From: Candidatus Competibacteraceae bacterium
GTDB taxonomy: Bacteria; Bacteroidota; Bacteroidia; CAIKAF01
DNA: 34,746 nt
Direction of reading: 5' to 3'
Assembly: GCA_014879445.1 (NCBI GenBank)
Contig: JACSSC010000040.1
Location: forward strand, 1 to 34,746
Shown here piece after piece: positions 6,993 through 14,428 of the stretch. A model generated the notes under the pieces. That model searched no databases, was not told the DNA's origin, and saw only the letters and a list, made by a program, of their open reading frames with translations. The position numbers were made by a program, and so were the translations under genes. Numbering within the stretch: the stretch's first letter is position 1; every line of letters starts with the position of its first letter.

Positions 6993-7796
6993 ATGAAAGA
7001 AGATTTTTACCATATGGATCAATTAGAGCGCTTGATGGAGACCAAAACATTTAATGAGTTAACCGACCAAGAGAAGGAATTTGTGCATATGCATATTGTT
7101 TCAGAATCGGAGTATAATGATATGCGTAATGTTTTGCTGCAGGTAAAACAAGTATTAACTTACGAACGCGAACAAGTGCATGCACCTGTTTCATTAAAGG
7201 AGTCGTTAATAGATAAATTCAATGATGCGAATCCTTCCGTTGGAATGAGAAGACCCAATCGTCAAATTGGGCGTTGGGTTTATTATGTTGCAGCATCTGT
7301 TCTGTTGCTTTTATCGGTTTGGGTGGTGTATGAACAATGGCCTGAGAAAAATGCGCCTCATTTGGCTTTGCATGAAAGGGAAAATCCTGTAAATCATGAA
7401 ATTCCAGTTGCTCCTGAACATAATGAAGTTGTTACCATGGATGCAGAAGAATTACAATTAAAATCTAAAGATGCTGAATTGGTAAGTGGTGAGGCAACAC
7501 ATACAACGGTTTCAGGGATGTCGGATTTGGAGGTAACGGTTAGGGATGAAACAGAATTTGCTTATCGTGAAGATATAGATGACGTCACAACTGCGACCAA
7601 TGCATTGCCAGATTATTCAACACCGATTTTAGAAGAATCTAACAAAGGAGAATCGGAAAAGAAATCTAAAAAATTAGGTCAAGGTGTAGCTCCTTCATCA
7701 AATACCAAATCGGATAAGGATGCTACGTTATCTGTCGCCGAACAATCGGCTGACAAACATTTAATTCGTCAGCAGTTTATATATACAGATTTGTAA
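6993..7796 (+). CDS. putative membrane-bound anti-sigma factor
   Basis: The 267-residue protein has a cytoplasmic N-terminal domain of about 94 residues with acidic and helical character (FNELTDQEKEFVHMHIVSESEYNDM), one membrane segment (residues about 95-113, GRWVYYVAASVLLLLSVWVV) and a low-complexity, acidic, Ser/Thr-rich periplasmic tail. Position directly after an ECF sigma gene (6 bp) together with this topology is the usual arrangement of an anti-sigma factor in Bacteroidota. No zinc-binding HxxxCxxC motif is present, so it is not a ZAS-type anti-sigma factor. It has no recognised catalytic residues. Its last codon is one base from the convergent DUF3467 gene, leaving no room for a terminator. 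The role is inferred from context. Confidence 0.7.
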   Translation: MKEDFYHMDQLERLMETKTFNELTDQEKEFVHMHIVSESEYNDMRNVLLQVKQVLTYEREQVHAPVSLKESLIDKFNDANPSVGMRRPNRQIGRWVYYVAASVLLLLSVWVVYEQWPEKNAPHLALHERENPVNHEIPVAPEHNEVVTMDAEELQLKSKDAELVSGEATHTTVSGMSDLEVTVRDETEFAYREDIDDVTTATNALPDYSTPILEESNKGESEKKSKKLGQGVAPSSNTKSDKDATLSVAEQSADKHLIRQQFIYTDL

Positions 7797-7797
7797 A

Positions 7798-8118
7798 TTA
7801 AGCGTAGCCCTGCTGGCCACCGAAGTTCATAGGGAATGAAGGGCCTGATGGCACATCTGTTTGTTTTATCTCTCCGTTTTGTGCTTCATATTTTGCTATG
7901 TTATCACGAAGTGCAATACTCAGCCGTTTGGCGTGTTCGGGGCTTAGTATGATTCGTGAACGAACACGTGCTTTGGGAACGCCTGGCATTACTGAAATAA
8001 AATCAAGAATAAACTCACTATGTGAATGGGTAATGATGGCCAAATTTGAATATATTCCATCTGCCACTTCTTCGTTAAGCTCAATGTTTATTTGTCCTTG
8101 TTTATTATTATCTTCCAT
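7798..8118 (-). CDS. DUF3467 family protein
   Basis: The start at 8118 is chosen because MEDNNKQGQINIELNEEVADGIYSNLAIITHS is the usual family N-terminus; the ORF reaches further up to 8187 but those residues look untranslated. The 106-residue product has the family core of a beta-strand pair (INIELNEEVADGIYSNLAIITHSHSEFILDF) and a helical part (RSRIILSPEHAKRLSIALRDNIAKYE), ending in a Pro/Gly-rich tail. No signal peptide or membrane segment is visible. DUF3467 proteins are small, widely conserved in Bacteroidota and lack an established role. It converges on the anti-sigma gene with a 1-bp gap, so opposing transcripts must overlap. Confidence 0.85.
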   Translation of the reverse strand: MEDNNKQGQINIELNEEVADGIYSNLAIITHSHSEFILDFISVMPGVPKARVRSRIILSPEHAKRLSIALRDNIAKYEAQNGEIKQTDVPSGPSFPMNFGGQQGYA

Positions 8119-8211
8119 AAGTCGTTGAATTTTCACAAAGATATGAATTTGTTTGGCTATCAAACAACACAAATTTGTTATAATCATATAATCATTTGAG
8201 TTTTTGCTTGC

Positions 8212-8242
8212 TCTGAGTTAAATATATTTTCTTTTACATTTG
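8212..8242 (+). promoter_or_regulatory. likely promoter of the histidine kinase operon
   Basis: TACATTTG (8235-8242) fits the -7 consensus TAnnTTTG. TCTG at 8212-8215, 19 bp upstream, matches three of four bases of the -33 element. The kinase ATG begins 25 bp after the box. Confidence 0.5.
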
Positions 8243-8266
8243 TGAAGAATCCAATTTTCATCCAGT

Positions 8267-10159
8267 ATGTTTAGACGGGTGTTTATGGTTGTTGCTTTAT
8301 TGTTGGTTTCACATGTTTCATTGTGGTCGTTTGATTCGTATGAAAAGTTATCGAAGAAGTATCGAAACACAATGGACTCCTCACAGTTTTATCTGAAAAG
8401 CAATCCCCAGAAGTCATTATCCTATGCGATTAATTCATTGGAGTTTGCTCGTTTGCTTAAGGATGAGGAAAAGTTGTCGGAGTCGTATTTGCAGATGGGA
8501 AAGATTTATCGCATACAGGGCAATCTGAATTTGTCGCAGCAATATTTAATAAAGGCAAAAACATATGGCAGCAAATATGCATTGTATCCTGAGATTCTGA
8601 AGCAGGCAGGTATTACACTCAAGCAACAATCAAGATTTTTTGAGGCGCTTTCATACTATATGGAAGCATTGAAGTGGTATCAAGAAGAAAAAGACGAGAT
8701 AGAAGTTGCGGCTATGTATAATAACATTGGGCGATTATATTTTGCATTGGAAGATTATGACAAAGCCATTGATTATTATCGCAAAACATTGCTAATACAT
8801 AATAGAGAAATGAATTCGATAGCCATATCGTATCATAATATTGGTGCAGTAATGGAGAAAAAATCACAATTCGATTCTGCACTGGTATATTATCAGAAGG
8901 CATTGGGATTATATCAAAAAGGCAATGACAGCGTGCTGATTGCATACGGATTGGCAGCAGTCGGTAATTTAACAGTTGATATGGATTTGGCTCAAATGTA
9001 TCTCATCCAGTCAGTACGCATTCGTGAAAAGCTTGGGCTCAATGCCGATTTATTAGAGTCAAAATATTTTCTTGCCTTGTTGCGTATCCGTCAGAAAAGG
9101 AGAGAAGAAGCCGTATCACTTCTCAAGGATGTGTATGTGTCAGCCGAGCAACAAGGAAAATTTCAATATGCTTATGATGCAGCTAGAAATTTGGCTCCAC
9201 TCATCATGGCCAATGGTGATTATTTGGCTGCTTATACTTTTGAAAAAAAAGCTTCACAGTGGCGTGATTCTTTGTATGTTGAAGAGAAGAGAGTTAAGGA
9301 GTTGGGTTTTGAATATCGCTTACAGATACATGAACAGGAAACAGCCATGAATTTGCTCGAAACGGATAATCGAAATAAGGAACTTGAGATTTTATTACAA
9401 CAATCCGAGATAGATAAAGCCAATCATCAGCGTCGCTTATGGTTTATTTCGGTTATTTCATTGGGTTTAATGATTATCCTTTCACTCATATTTGTATATA
9501 CACAAATTAAAAAATCACGATTGTTGCGATTACAAAATCTAAAAATTGCTGAGCAAAATCGTGAAAACGAATTGCTTTTAAGGGAAGTACATCACCGAGT
9601 AAAGAATAACCTTCATTCTGTCATGAGTTTGTTGCGAATGGAAAAGAGGAAAATGAAAGGTGAAGATGTAGCCCGATTAGCAGAGAATATGGAAAAGCGA
9701 ATCATTAGCATTGCTGATATTCATGATATTTTGTATAATCAAAAAAAATTATCATCTATCTCTTTGAGTCATTATTTTACTTCATTAGCACATCGGGTTA
9801 TTAATTTACATGGAGTAGAAGGTATTACTTTTAAGTGTAAAGGAGAATTTGTAATTAATGATATAGATAGAGCACTAATTTTAGGCCAGCTCTTTACTGA
9901 GTTGGTTATAAATTCGTGTAAGCATGCTTTTATGGATGTTTCTTATCCATCAATTACGGTACATATTAATATGGTTGACAAAAAATTTAAAATGAATTAT
10001 TTCGATAATGGTAAAGGTGTGCAGCATAATTCAAATTCAATAAAAGGTTTTGGCAGCTTGCTGGTTGCTTCTCATGTTCAAAAGTTGAATGCAACTATGC
10101 ATGTGATAGAAAATAGTGGGTATCATTGTGTAATTGAATGTAATGCCTATGACTCGTAA
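8267..10159 (+). CDS. TPR-containing sensor histidine kinase (HisKA_2 type)
   Basis: The 630-residue protein has an N-terminal signal anchor (VFMVVALLLVSHVSLW), then a periplasmic block of TPR repeats (about residues 70-340; clear units at YNNIGRLYFALEDYDKAIDYY and YHNIGAVMEKKSQFDSALVYYQKAL). A coiled coil and one membrane segment (about 391-412) follow, then a HisKA_2 dimerisation domain with the phospho-acceptor in LLREVHHRVKNNLHS (H442/H443). The HATPase_c domain has an N box (ELVINSCKHAF), a G1 box (YFDNGKGV) and a G2 box (GFGSLLV). Such kinases sense through the TPR part; the ligand is unknown. The 3' end overlaps the response regulator at 10143 by 17 bp, so the two are surely co-translated. 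Confident on class. Confidence 0.93.
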   Translation: MFRRVFMVVALLLVSHVSLWSFDSYEKLSKKYRNTMDSSQFYLKSNPQKSLSYAINSLEFARLLKDEEKLSESYLQMGKIYRIQGNLNLSQQYLIKAKTYGSKYALYPEILKQAGITLKQQSRFFEALSYYMEALKWYQEEKDEIEVAAMYNNIGRLYFALEDYDKAIDYYRKTLLIHNREMNSIAISYHNIGAVMEKKSQFDSALVYYQKALGLYQKGNDSVLIAYGLAAVGNLTVDMDLAQMYLIQSVRIREKLGLNADLLESKYFLALLRIRQKRREEAVSLLKDVYVSAEQQGKFQYAYDAARNLAPLIMANGDYLAAYTFEKKASQWRDSLYVEEKRVKELGFEYRLQIHEQETAMNLLETDNRNKELEILLQQSEIDKANHQRRLWFISVISLGLMIILSLIFVYTQIKKSRLLRLQNLKIAEQNRENELLLREVHHRVKNNLHSVMSLLRMEKRKMKGEDVARLAENMEKRIISIADIHDILYNQKKLSSISLSHYFTSLAHRVINLHGVEGITFKCKGEFVINDIDRALILGQLFTELVINSCKHAFMDVSYPSITVHINMVDKKFKMNYFDNGKGVQHNSNSIKGFGSLLVASHVQKLNATMHVIENSGYHCVIECNAYDS

Positions 10160-10853
10160 TGTAATGATTGTGGAAGATGATGTTTTTATCGCAAGCGATT
10201 TGTCAGAAATATTGAAGGAGCTTGGATACGACGTGTTGGCAATTGCCAACAATGTAAAAGATGCCTTATCCTTGGCCAAATTCCATCGCCCCGAACTCAT
10301 TCTAATGGATATTGGTCTTAATGACGTCATAGATGGAGTTCATTTGGCATCAATTCTGAAATCAGAACAACAAATTCCTGTAATTTTTACTACAGCATTT
10401 ACGGATTCCGAAACCCTTGAACGTGTTAAATCCTTATCTCCTTTGGGATATATAGTGAAGCCGTATTCGACGGATATTATCAAAGTAACGGTTGAGCTTG
10501 CTTTTGCTCGAATACATGAAACCATCATATCCAATGCTTCTTCTGAACATGTTTTTATCAACAGCGTACAGGGAATGGTGAGTGTTAATCCCGATGATAT
10601 ATTATACCTTGAGGCATTTGATTATTATGCAAATGTGATTACCGAATCATCCAAAATTTTGGCCAAAATGACACTCAAAGAAGTGCTGGAAACATTATCA
10701 CTTGAATCATTAGTTAGGGTTCATAAATCTTATGCAATAAATATCAAACATATTCAGAGAATTAAAGACAATCAAATACACATTTCCGAACACCGCATAC
10801 CCATAGGCAGGGCATATAAATCTGATCTATTCCAGCGTATTAAAATACTCTAA
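10143..10853 (+). CDS. LytTR response regulator, partner of the upstream kinase
   Basis: Starting at the ATG at 10143 (the second ATG at 10149 is also possible) gives 236 residues. The receiver domain has acidic residues D12-D13 after VMIVE, phospho-acceptor D56 in LILMDIGLND, a Thr in VIFTTAF and the Lys in GYIVKPYS. A full LytTR DNA-binding domain follows from about residue 138, with DDILYLEAFDYYANV, the conserved VRVHKSYAINIKHI and the terminal IPIGRAYKSDLFQRI. It therefore binds DNA as paired direct repeats, by family knowledge. Unlike the truncated relative at 1120-1641 it is complete. The overlap with the kinase gene marks them as a cognate pair. Confidence 0.93.
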   Translation: MPMTRNVMIVEDDVFIASDLSEILKELGYDVLAIANNVKDALSLAKFHRPELILMDIGLNDVIDGVHLASILKSEQQIPVIFTTAFTDSETLERVKSLSPLGYIVKPYSTDIIKVTVELAFARIHETIISNASSEHVFINSVQGMVSVNPDDILYLEAFDYYANVITESSKILAKMTLKEVLETLSLESLVRVHKSYAINIKHIQRIKDNQIHISEHRIPIGRAYKSDLFQRIKIL

Positions 10854-10921
10854 TACAAGAGTCGTTTGCTGAAAATACATGACGTTGACTGATTTTATTT
10901 TTCACGATGCAGTATTGAATT

Positions 10922-10929
10922 TAGTTTTG
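10922..10929 (+). promoter_or_regulatory. putative -7 box TAGTTTTG before the lipoprotein gene
   Basis: This matches TAnnTTTG and lies 23 bp before the ATG at 10953. At 19 bp upstream there is TTTT (10899-10902), a three-of-four match to the -33 element. It is a moderate candidate. Confidence 0.3.
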
Positions 10930-10952
10930 CTTCAACTTTAATACAAAATCAT

Positions 10953-12047
10953 ATGAAAACTAATTTTAAATCAATGCTTATTCTGCTTATTCCGGCCATG
11001 ATACTACACATGTCATGTGGAGGAGGACAAGCCGTTAATAAAACAGAAAATAATCAGTTATCCAAGAAAGTGAGAAATGCAGTTTTGGATCAACATATTG
11101 AAGAATTGGCAGCTTGCGAAATGCAGAATGTAAATTGTGAGGCATATAATAAAACATCGGCATTTGTGCAGGAGCAATGTAAAGATAAGGCACGACGAGA
11201 TTCCATTATTGAAGATTTGTTCGTTATGATTGAGCAAGGCGCTTCGCCTAAAAAGCAAGCAGCTGCCAATGCACTTAATTTTTGGACCGGTTATGGCGAA
11301 AATAATTTTCGTGATAATGCCTCTTACGGGAAAATTGTTTTAGAAGCTTTGTTGAAAGAGAAATTTTCGTCCAATAGTTATGTTGGGTCTTCATTAGGAC
11401 AATTGTTATCAGGATGGTTGAATACTTCGGACAAAGAATTATTTTCTTCGCTTGTGGATGCCATGAAGAGCAAGAATACTGAAAAGCGTGGAAGGAATGA
11501 ACTGATTCGCTTATGCTCAGAAGATGCGATGGATAAACCTGAAGTTTTTGAAGTAATGGTTGGTATTGTAAATGATGTGGATGATGATAAAGATACCCGA
11601 ATTCAAACATTAAATGTGATGTGGCGAGTGAAGAGCGAAGACAGAAAGACAACAGTACGTTCTATTTACGAAAGCATGACCAGTAATCCTGATATTCATA
11701 TTGCAGGTGCTGCCATGAGGGGGTTAGGTTATCTTCAGTCATTTGCCAGCTATGATTTGATAGAAAAAACCCTTACAGATAATAAAAATAATGTAGATTG
11801 GTATAATTATGGAAGTACTACCTTAAATGAACTGCTTCGCAATGTGCCTGATTCGTTAGATAAAAAGCGTGTATTTAATCTTGTAAAAATGCTTATTACA
11901 AATAAAGAAGTAGATGAGTATCAGCGTAGTTTCTATGTTTACACACTTTCGTTGATTGATACGCCTGCATCTAAGTCGTTGATAGGTCAACTCAAAAAGG
12001 GAAATGAAAAGAAAATAGTTGATGAAATCAATCGTGTAGTGAAATAA
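10953..12047 (+). CDS. lipoprotein of unknown function with helical-repeat body
   Basis: The 364-residue product begins with a lipoprotein signal (MLILLIPAMILHMSC, lipidated cysteine C22, followed by GGG). The mature part is alpha-helical and repetitive. Segments such as AAANALNFWTGYGENN, IQTLNVMWRVKSEDRKTTV and AGAAMRGLGYLQSFASYDL look like HEAT-type repeats, a protein-protein scaffold, though no repeat is textbook. No catalytic motif is seen. It lies 99 bp after the response regulator with its own -7-like box, so it may be a separate unit or a target of that regulator. A strong hairpin follows its end. Lipoprotein call firm; function unknown. Confidence 0.8.
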   Translation: MKTNFKSMLILLIPAMILHMSCGGGQAVNKTENNQLSKKVRNAVLDQHIEELAACEMQNVNCEAYNKTSAFVQEQCKDKARRDSIIEDLFVMIEQGASPKKQAAANALNFWTGYGENNFRDNASYGKIVLEALLKEKFSSNSYVGSSLGQLLSGWLNTSDKELFSSLVDAMKSKNTEKRGRNELIRLCSEDAMDKPEVFEVMVGIVNDVDDDKDTRIQTLNVMWRVKSEDRKTTVRSIYESMTSNPDIHIAGAAMRGLGYLQSFASYDLIEKTLTDNKNNVDWYNYGSTTLNELLRNVPDSLDKKRVFNLVKMLITNKEVDEYQRSFYVYTLSLIDTPASKSLIGQLKKGNEKKIVDEINRVVK

Positions 12048-12084
12048 TTTCAGTTTAATAAAATCCTTGTATTCTTCATTTCAT

Positions 12085-12118
12085 AGAAACATCCTGAGGT
12101 TGTGCCTGGGATGTTTCT
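12085..12118. terminator. bidirectional intrinsic terminator
   Basis: Perfect 10-bp arms AGAAACATCC (12085-12094) and GGATGTTTCT (12109-12118) enclose an inner AGG/CCT stem. A T-rich run follows to the right and an A/T-rich stretch lies on the left. It sits between two converging genes; its right arm touches the stop codon of the gene on the minus strand. Confidence 0.75.
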
Positions 12119-12480
12119 TATTTATTATGTATAATTTCAAATTGTGGATTGCGGATATATTTTACAATTTCATTGGCTGATTGAATATTTTTTCCATCGT
12201 TTGCATCATGCAAATATAATAGTCCTGTAACTTTTATTTTTTTTCCTTTTAATGAGTCAGCCTGTTCTGTATTGATGTCGGATAAAGCAATATAATACTC
12301 ATTAATGGCATAACCATATTTGTTAATTACTATGCCATCAAATACTCCAGTAGAATTGATGATTTCCTGCGATTTGAATACGGGCGATGATTTTGAATCA
12401 TCTTTTATTGAAAAATTTTGACATGCTGTGAATGCATATAATGCCATAAAGAAAATACAAGAGAGTTGATAGTTTCTCAT
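12118..12480 (-). CDS. small lipoprotein, function unknown
   Basis: Start at 12480 is chosen because MRNYQLSCIFFMALYAFTAC gives a clean lipoprotein signal with lipobox FTAC (C20) and lies just 2 bp after the stop of the serine hydrolase (TGA-TC-ATG). The 120-residue product has a mature domain of about 100 residues with alternating beta segments (GVFDGIVINKYGYAINEYYIALS, LKGKKIKVTGLLYLHD). The phrase KKIKVTGLL recalls OB-fold-like small exported proteins, but I do not recognise a family. The tight coupling implies co-translation with the hydrolase. Confidence 0.65.
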   Translation of the reverse strand: MRNYQLSCIFFMALYAFTACQNFSIKDDSKSSPVFKSQEIINSTGVFDGIVINKYGYAINEYYIALSDINTEQADSLKGKKIKVTGLLYLHDANDGKNIQSANEIVKYIRNPQFEIIHNK

Positions 12481-12482
12481 GA

Positions 12483-13796
12483 TCAATAGATAATTAATTT
12501 TTGTATGCAATGTTTGTCGTCATCTGAATGGATTGTTACATAGTAAATGCCGGGTTTGAATTTGTTTAATGATATACTGATTGTATGTTGATTTTCCTGT
12601 TTTGCGTATATTAATTGTCCACTTATATTATGCATTTCAATAGATTTGATTTTATACTTTGATTGGATATTAATTGTATGATGGGCGGGATTAGGGAAAA
12701 GTTGGAAATCAAATTTCTCTTGCTCTTCATTGATAGATGAATTACATGCTAAGTCATTTAGATATTCCCATATGGCATCGTTTAGTAAGAATGATACATC
12801 AAGTCCGTCAGGGGTATCTCCCATTCTGAGCCAAACCAGGTTTTGACTAGGTGCAACATTCAAGAACTGTCCGTTTTTCCCAAGTGCGGCAAACGCATCT
12901 AGAGGTGCATGCTGAAAAATCGGACCGCTAAAAACAAATTGAGAGCCAGGTGCCATAAAATGAGATTGACCATTCAGCCACCATAAATAGCCGTAAGATT
13001 TATTGAGATTTTGTGACGAATGAACCATTTGATTATAGTAGTTTGTGTCAGTCATGATAGGGTTTCCATTCCAATTTCCTTTATTCAGAATTAGCAGACC
13101 AAAACGCGCCATGCTTCGTGCATTACTAAAGAAAACATTGTTGTATCCAATACGTAGAAAAGCGCCATTCATCCCAGTTGGTGTTTTGAGTTTTTGGTCG
13201 GTATAAGTATTCAGAGGTAAGCCGGTTGCAATTTGAATTATACTGTCTAATATGGTATAAGGTCCGTTATGATAAGCCCATCGAGTTCCAGCATCGGCTT
13301 TATATATCAAGCAGGTATCGAGCGTACAGTAATGGTCAGCAACACCATCATCCAATCCGGAGGTCATGGTAAGTTGGTGCCAAATGGTAATTTTTTCTTC
13401 TTGTAGCGTGGTGCAATTTGTCCAACCCTGTCCTAAATATTGAGAAGAAGTATCATGTATGTGAAGAAGATTTTCTTGTTGTGCTATCCCTGTCATGAAT
13501 GCGGTAATTGTTTTTCCGGCAGATGCCCAATACCATAGCGAATTTTGTGTAAATGAGCCAAAATATTTTTCGAGTACAATTTTCCCATTTTTTAGCAGGA
13601 TGAATGCTTTGGTATTGTTGTTATTTAAGAATTGGTATAAACTATCAATCTTATATTGACACCATCCTAATGATTGGGGTGAAATGGTATCCCATACAGA
13701 TCCTGTAACAGGTGGAAAATAAAGGCCTTGTGAATGTATTGTAGAAATTTGGAAAATTAATCCAAAGATAAATATTAGTCGTTTCATTTTATTCAT
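12483..13796 (-). CDS. secreted class C beta-lactamase-like serine hydrolase with T9SS sorting domain
   Basis: The start at 13796 (MNKMKRLIFIFG) or the ATG three codons later gives a signal peptide ending near STIHSQ; the longer ORF start at 13814 adds only polar residues. The catalytic core has the serine beta-lactamase/PBP-fold motifs S92-A-G-K95 (SxxK, in WYWASAGKTITAFM) and Y175-H-N177 (YxN), matching the esterase/penicillin-binding-like family (beta-lactamase, Pfam family of that name). The last about 80 residues (FQLFPNPAHHTINIQ... to KLIIY) form a type A T9SS C-terminal sorting domain. The product is therefore predicted to be exported to the cell surface or medium as a peptidase, esterase or amidase; the substrate is not evident. 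It is followed after 2 bp by a lipoprotein gene. Confidence 0.88.
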   Translation of the reverse strand: MNKMKRLIFIFGLIFQISTIHSQGLYFPPVTGSVWDTISPQSLGWCQYKIDSLYQFLNNNNTKAFILLKNGKIVLEKYFGSFTQNSLWYWASAGKTITAFMTGIAQQENLLHIHDTSSQYLGQGWTNCTTLQEEKITIWHQLTMTSGLDDGVADHYCTLDTCLIYKADAGTRWAYHNGPYTILDSIIQIATGLPLNTYTDQKLKTPTGMNGAFLRIGYNNVFFSNARSMARFGLLILNKGNWNGNPIMTDTNYYNQMVHSSQNLNKSYGYLWWLNGQSHFMAPGSQFVFSGPIFQHAPLDAFAALGKNGQFLNVAPSQNLVWLRMGDTPDGLDVSFLLNDAIWEYLNDLACNSSINEEQEKFDFQLFPNPAHHTINIQSKYKIKSIEMHNISGQLIYAKQENQHTISISLNKFKPGIYYVTIHSDDDKHCIQKLIIY

Positions 13797-13977
13797 ATTA
13801 ATATTTCCATTCAATAGTTACCATACCCCAACATAGGGTGTCAATGATATTAATAAATGTATGAATAATATGATTATGATAGTTATTTTAACAAAAAATA
13901 AAATCACAAAATGGCTTGTTATGAGCCGGTATTATATCAATTTTGATTTAAAAGATTCTACTTCTTAAAATCAATCT

Positions 13978-13985
13978 TATATTTG
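13978..13985 (+). promoter_or_regulatory. putative -7 box TATATTTG
   Basis: This is an exact TAnnTTTG match ending 11 bp before the ATG of the six-cysteine secreted protein, the same short-leader spacing as the OsmC promoter. No TTTG lies at 19-21 bp upstream, so it is only half a promoter. The rest of the 200-bp gap upstream (13797-13977) is AT-rich and I see no gene in it. Confidence 0.4.
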
Positions 13986-13996
13986 AAATAAAAAAT

Positions 13997-14392
13997 ATGA
14001 GATCAATATTTCTTTGTTTGTTTCTGATGCTTGGCCCTGTGAGTTTTACATTTAGTCAGTGTGCTATTTACGTTTGTACTGAAACGGGAGCTTGGGCAGC
14101 GTCGTATCAAGATGGAACCCCTCCTTTTCTAAACATGACAGATACGAAAAAGCAAGCGTATGATGAGTGTGTAAAATCCGGTGGAAGAAATTGTACTTTT
14201 TTTTATTCTGCAGAATGTAACAAATGTTGGTGGGCATTTATTATTGGATATGACGATACTTCTTTTAACTACATGGCCAATTATTCTTACATATCTCAGG
14301 AAGATGCTGTAAAAACATTAAAAGAGGCATACAAGGCCAATGGAGGAGTGGGATATTATTCGGCAAAAGTTACTACTTGGTATATGCCTTAG
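13997..14392 (+). CDS. small secreted six-cysteine protein
   Basis: The 131-residue protein has a signal peptide (IFLCLFLMLGPVSFTFSQ) and a mature part of about 110 residues with six cysteines (C22, C27, C58, C66, C74, C77), an even number that suggests three disulfides in the periplasm or outside. The pattern around AIYVCTETGAWAASYQDG and CVKSGGRNCTFFYSAECNKC has a loose likeness to DUF4189, in which a short beta-alpha unit with cysteines is repeated, but the match is weak. It lies between two T9SS cargo genes that point towards and away from it, and has no sorting domain of its own. Function unknown. Confidence 0.7.
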   Translation: MRSIFLCLFLMLGPVSFTFSQCAIYVCTETGAWAASYQDGTPPFLNMTDTKKQAYDECVKSGGRNCTFFYSAECNKCWWAFIIGYDDTSFNYMANYSYISQEDAVKTLKEAYKANGGVGYYSAKVTTWYMP

Positions 14393-14407
14393 ATTTTAGC
14401 ATCCACG

Positions 14408-14428
14408 AATTATTTGAGAATAATTTTT
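14408..14428 (+). terminator. intrinsic terminator after the six-cysteine protein
   Basis: Perfect 7-bp arms AATTATT and AATAATT enclose the loop TGAG and are followed by a T run. It lies 16 bp after the stop of the plus-strand gene and overlaps the 3' end of the convergent BNR-repeat gene. The stem is AT-only, hence modest confidence. Confidence 0.45.

Noticed and set aside
8119-8187. Longer start for the DUF3467 gene
   Set aside because: The extra 23 residues are unlike the family, and the ATG at 8118 gives the standard N-terminus.
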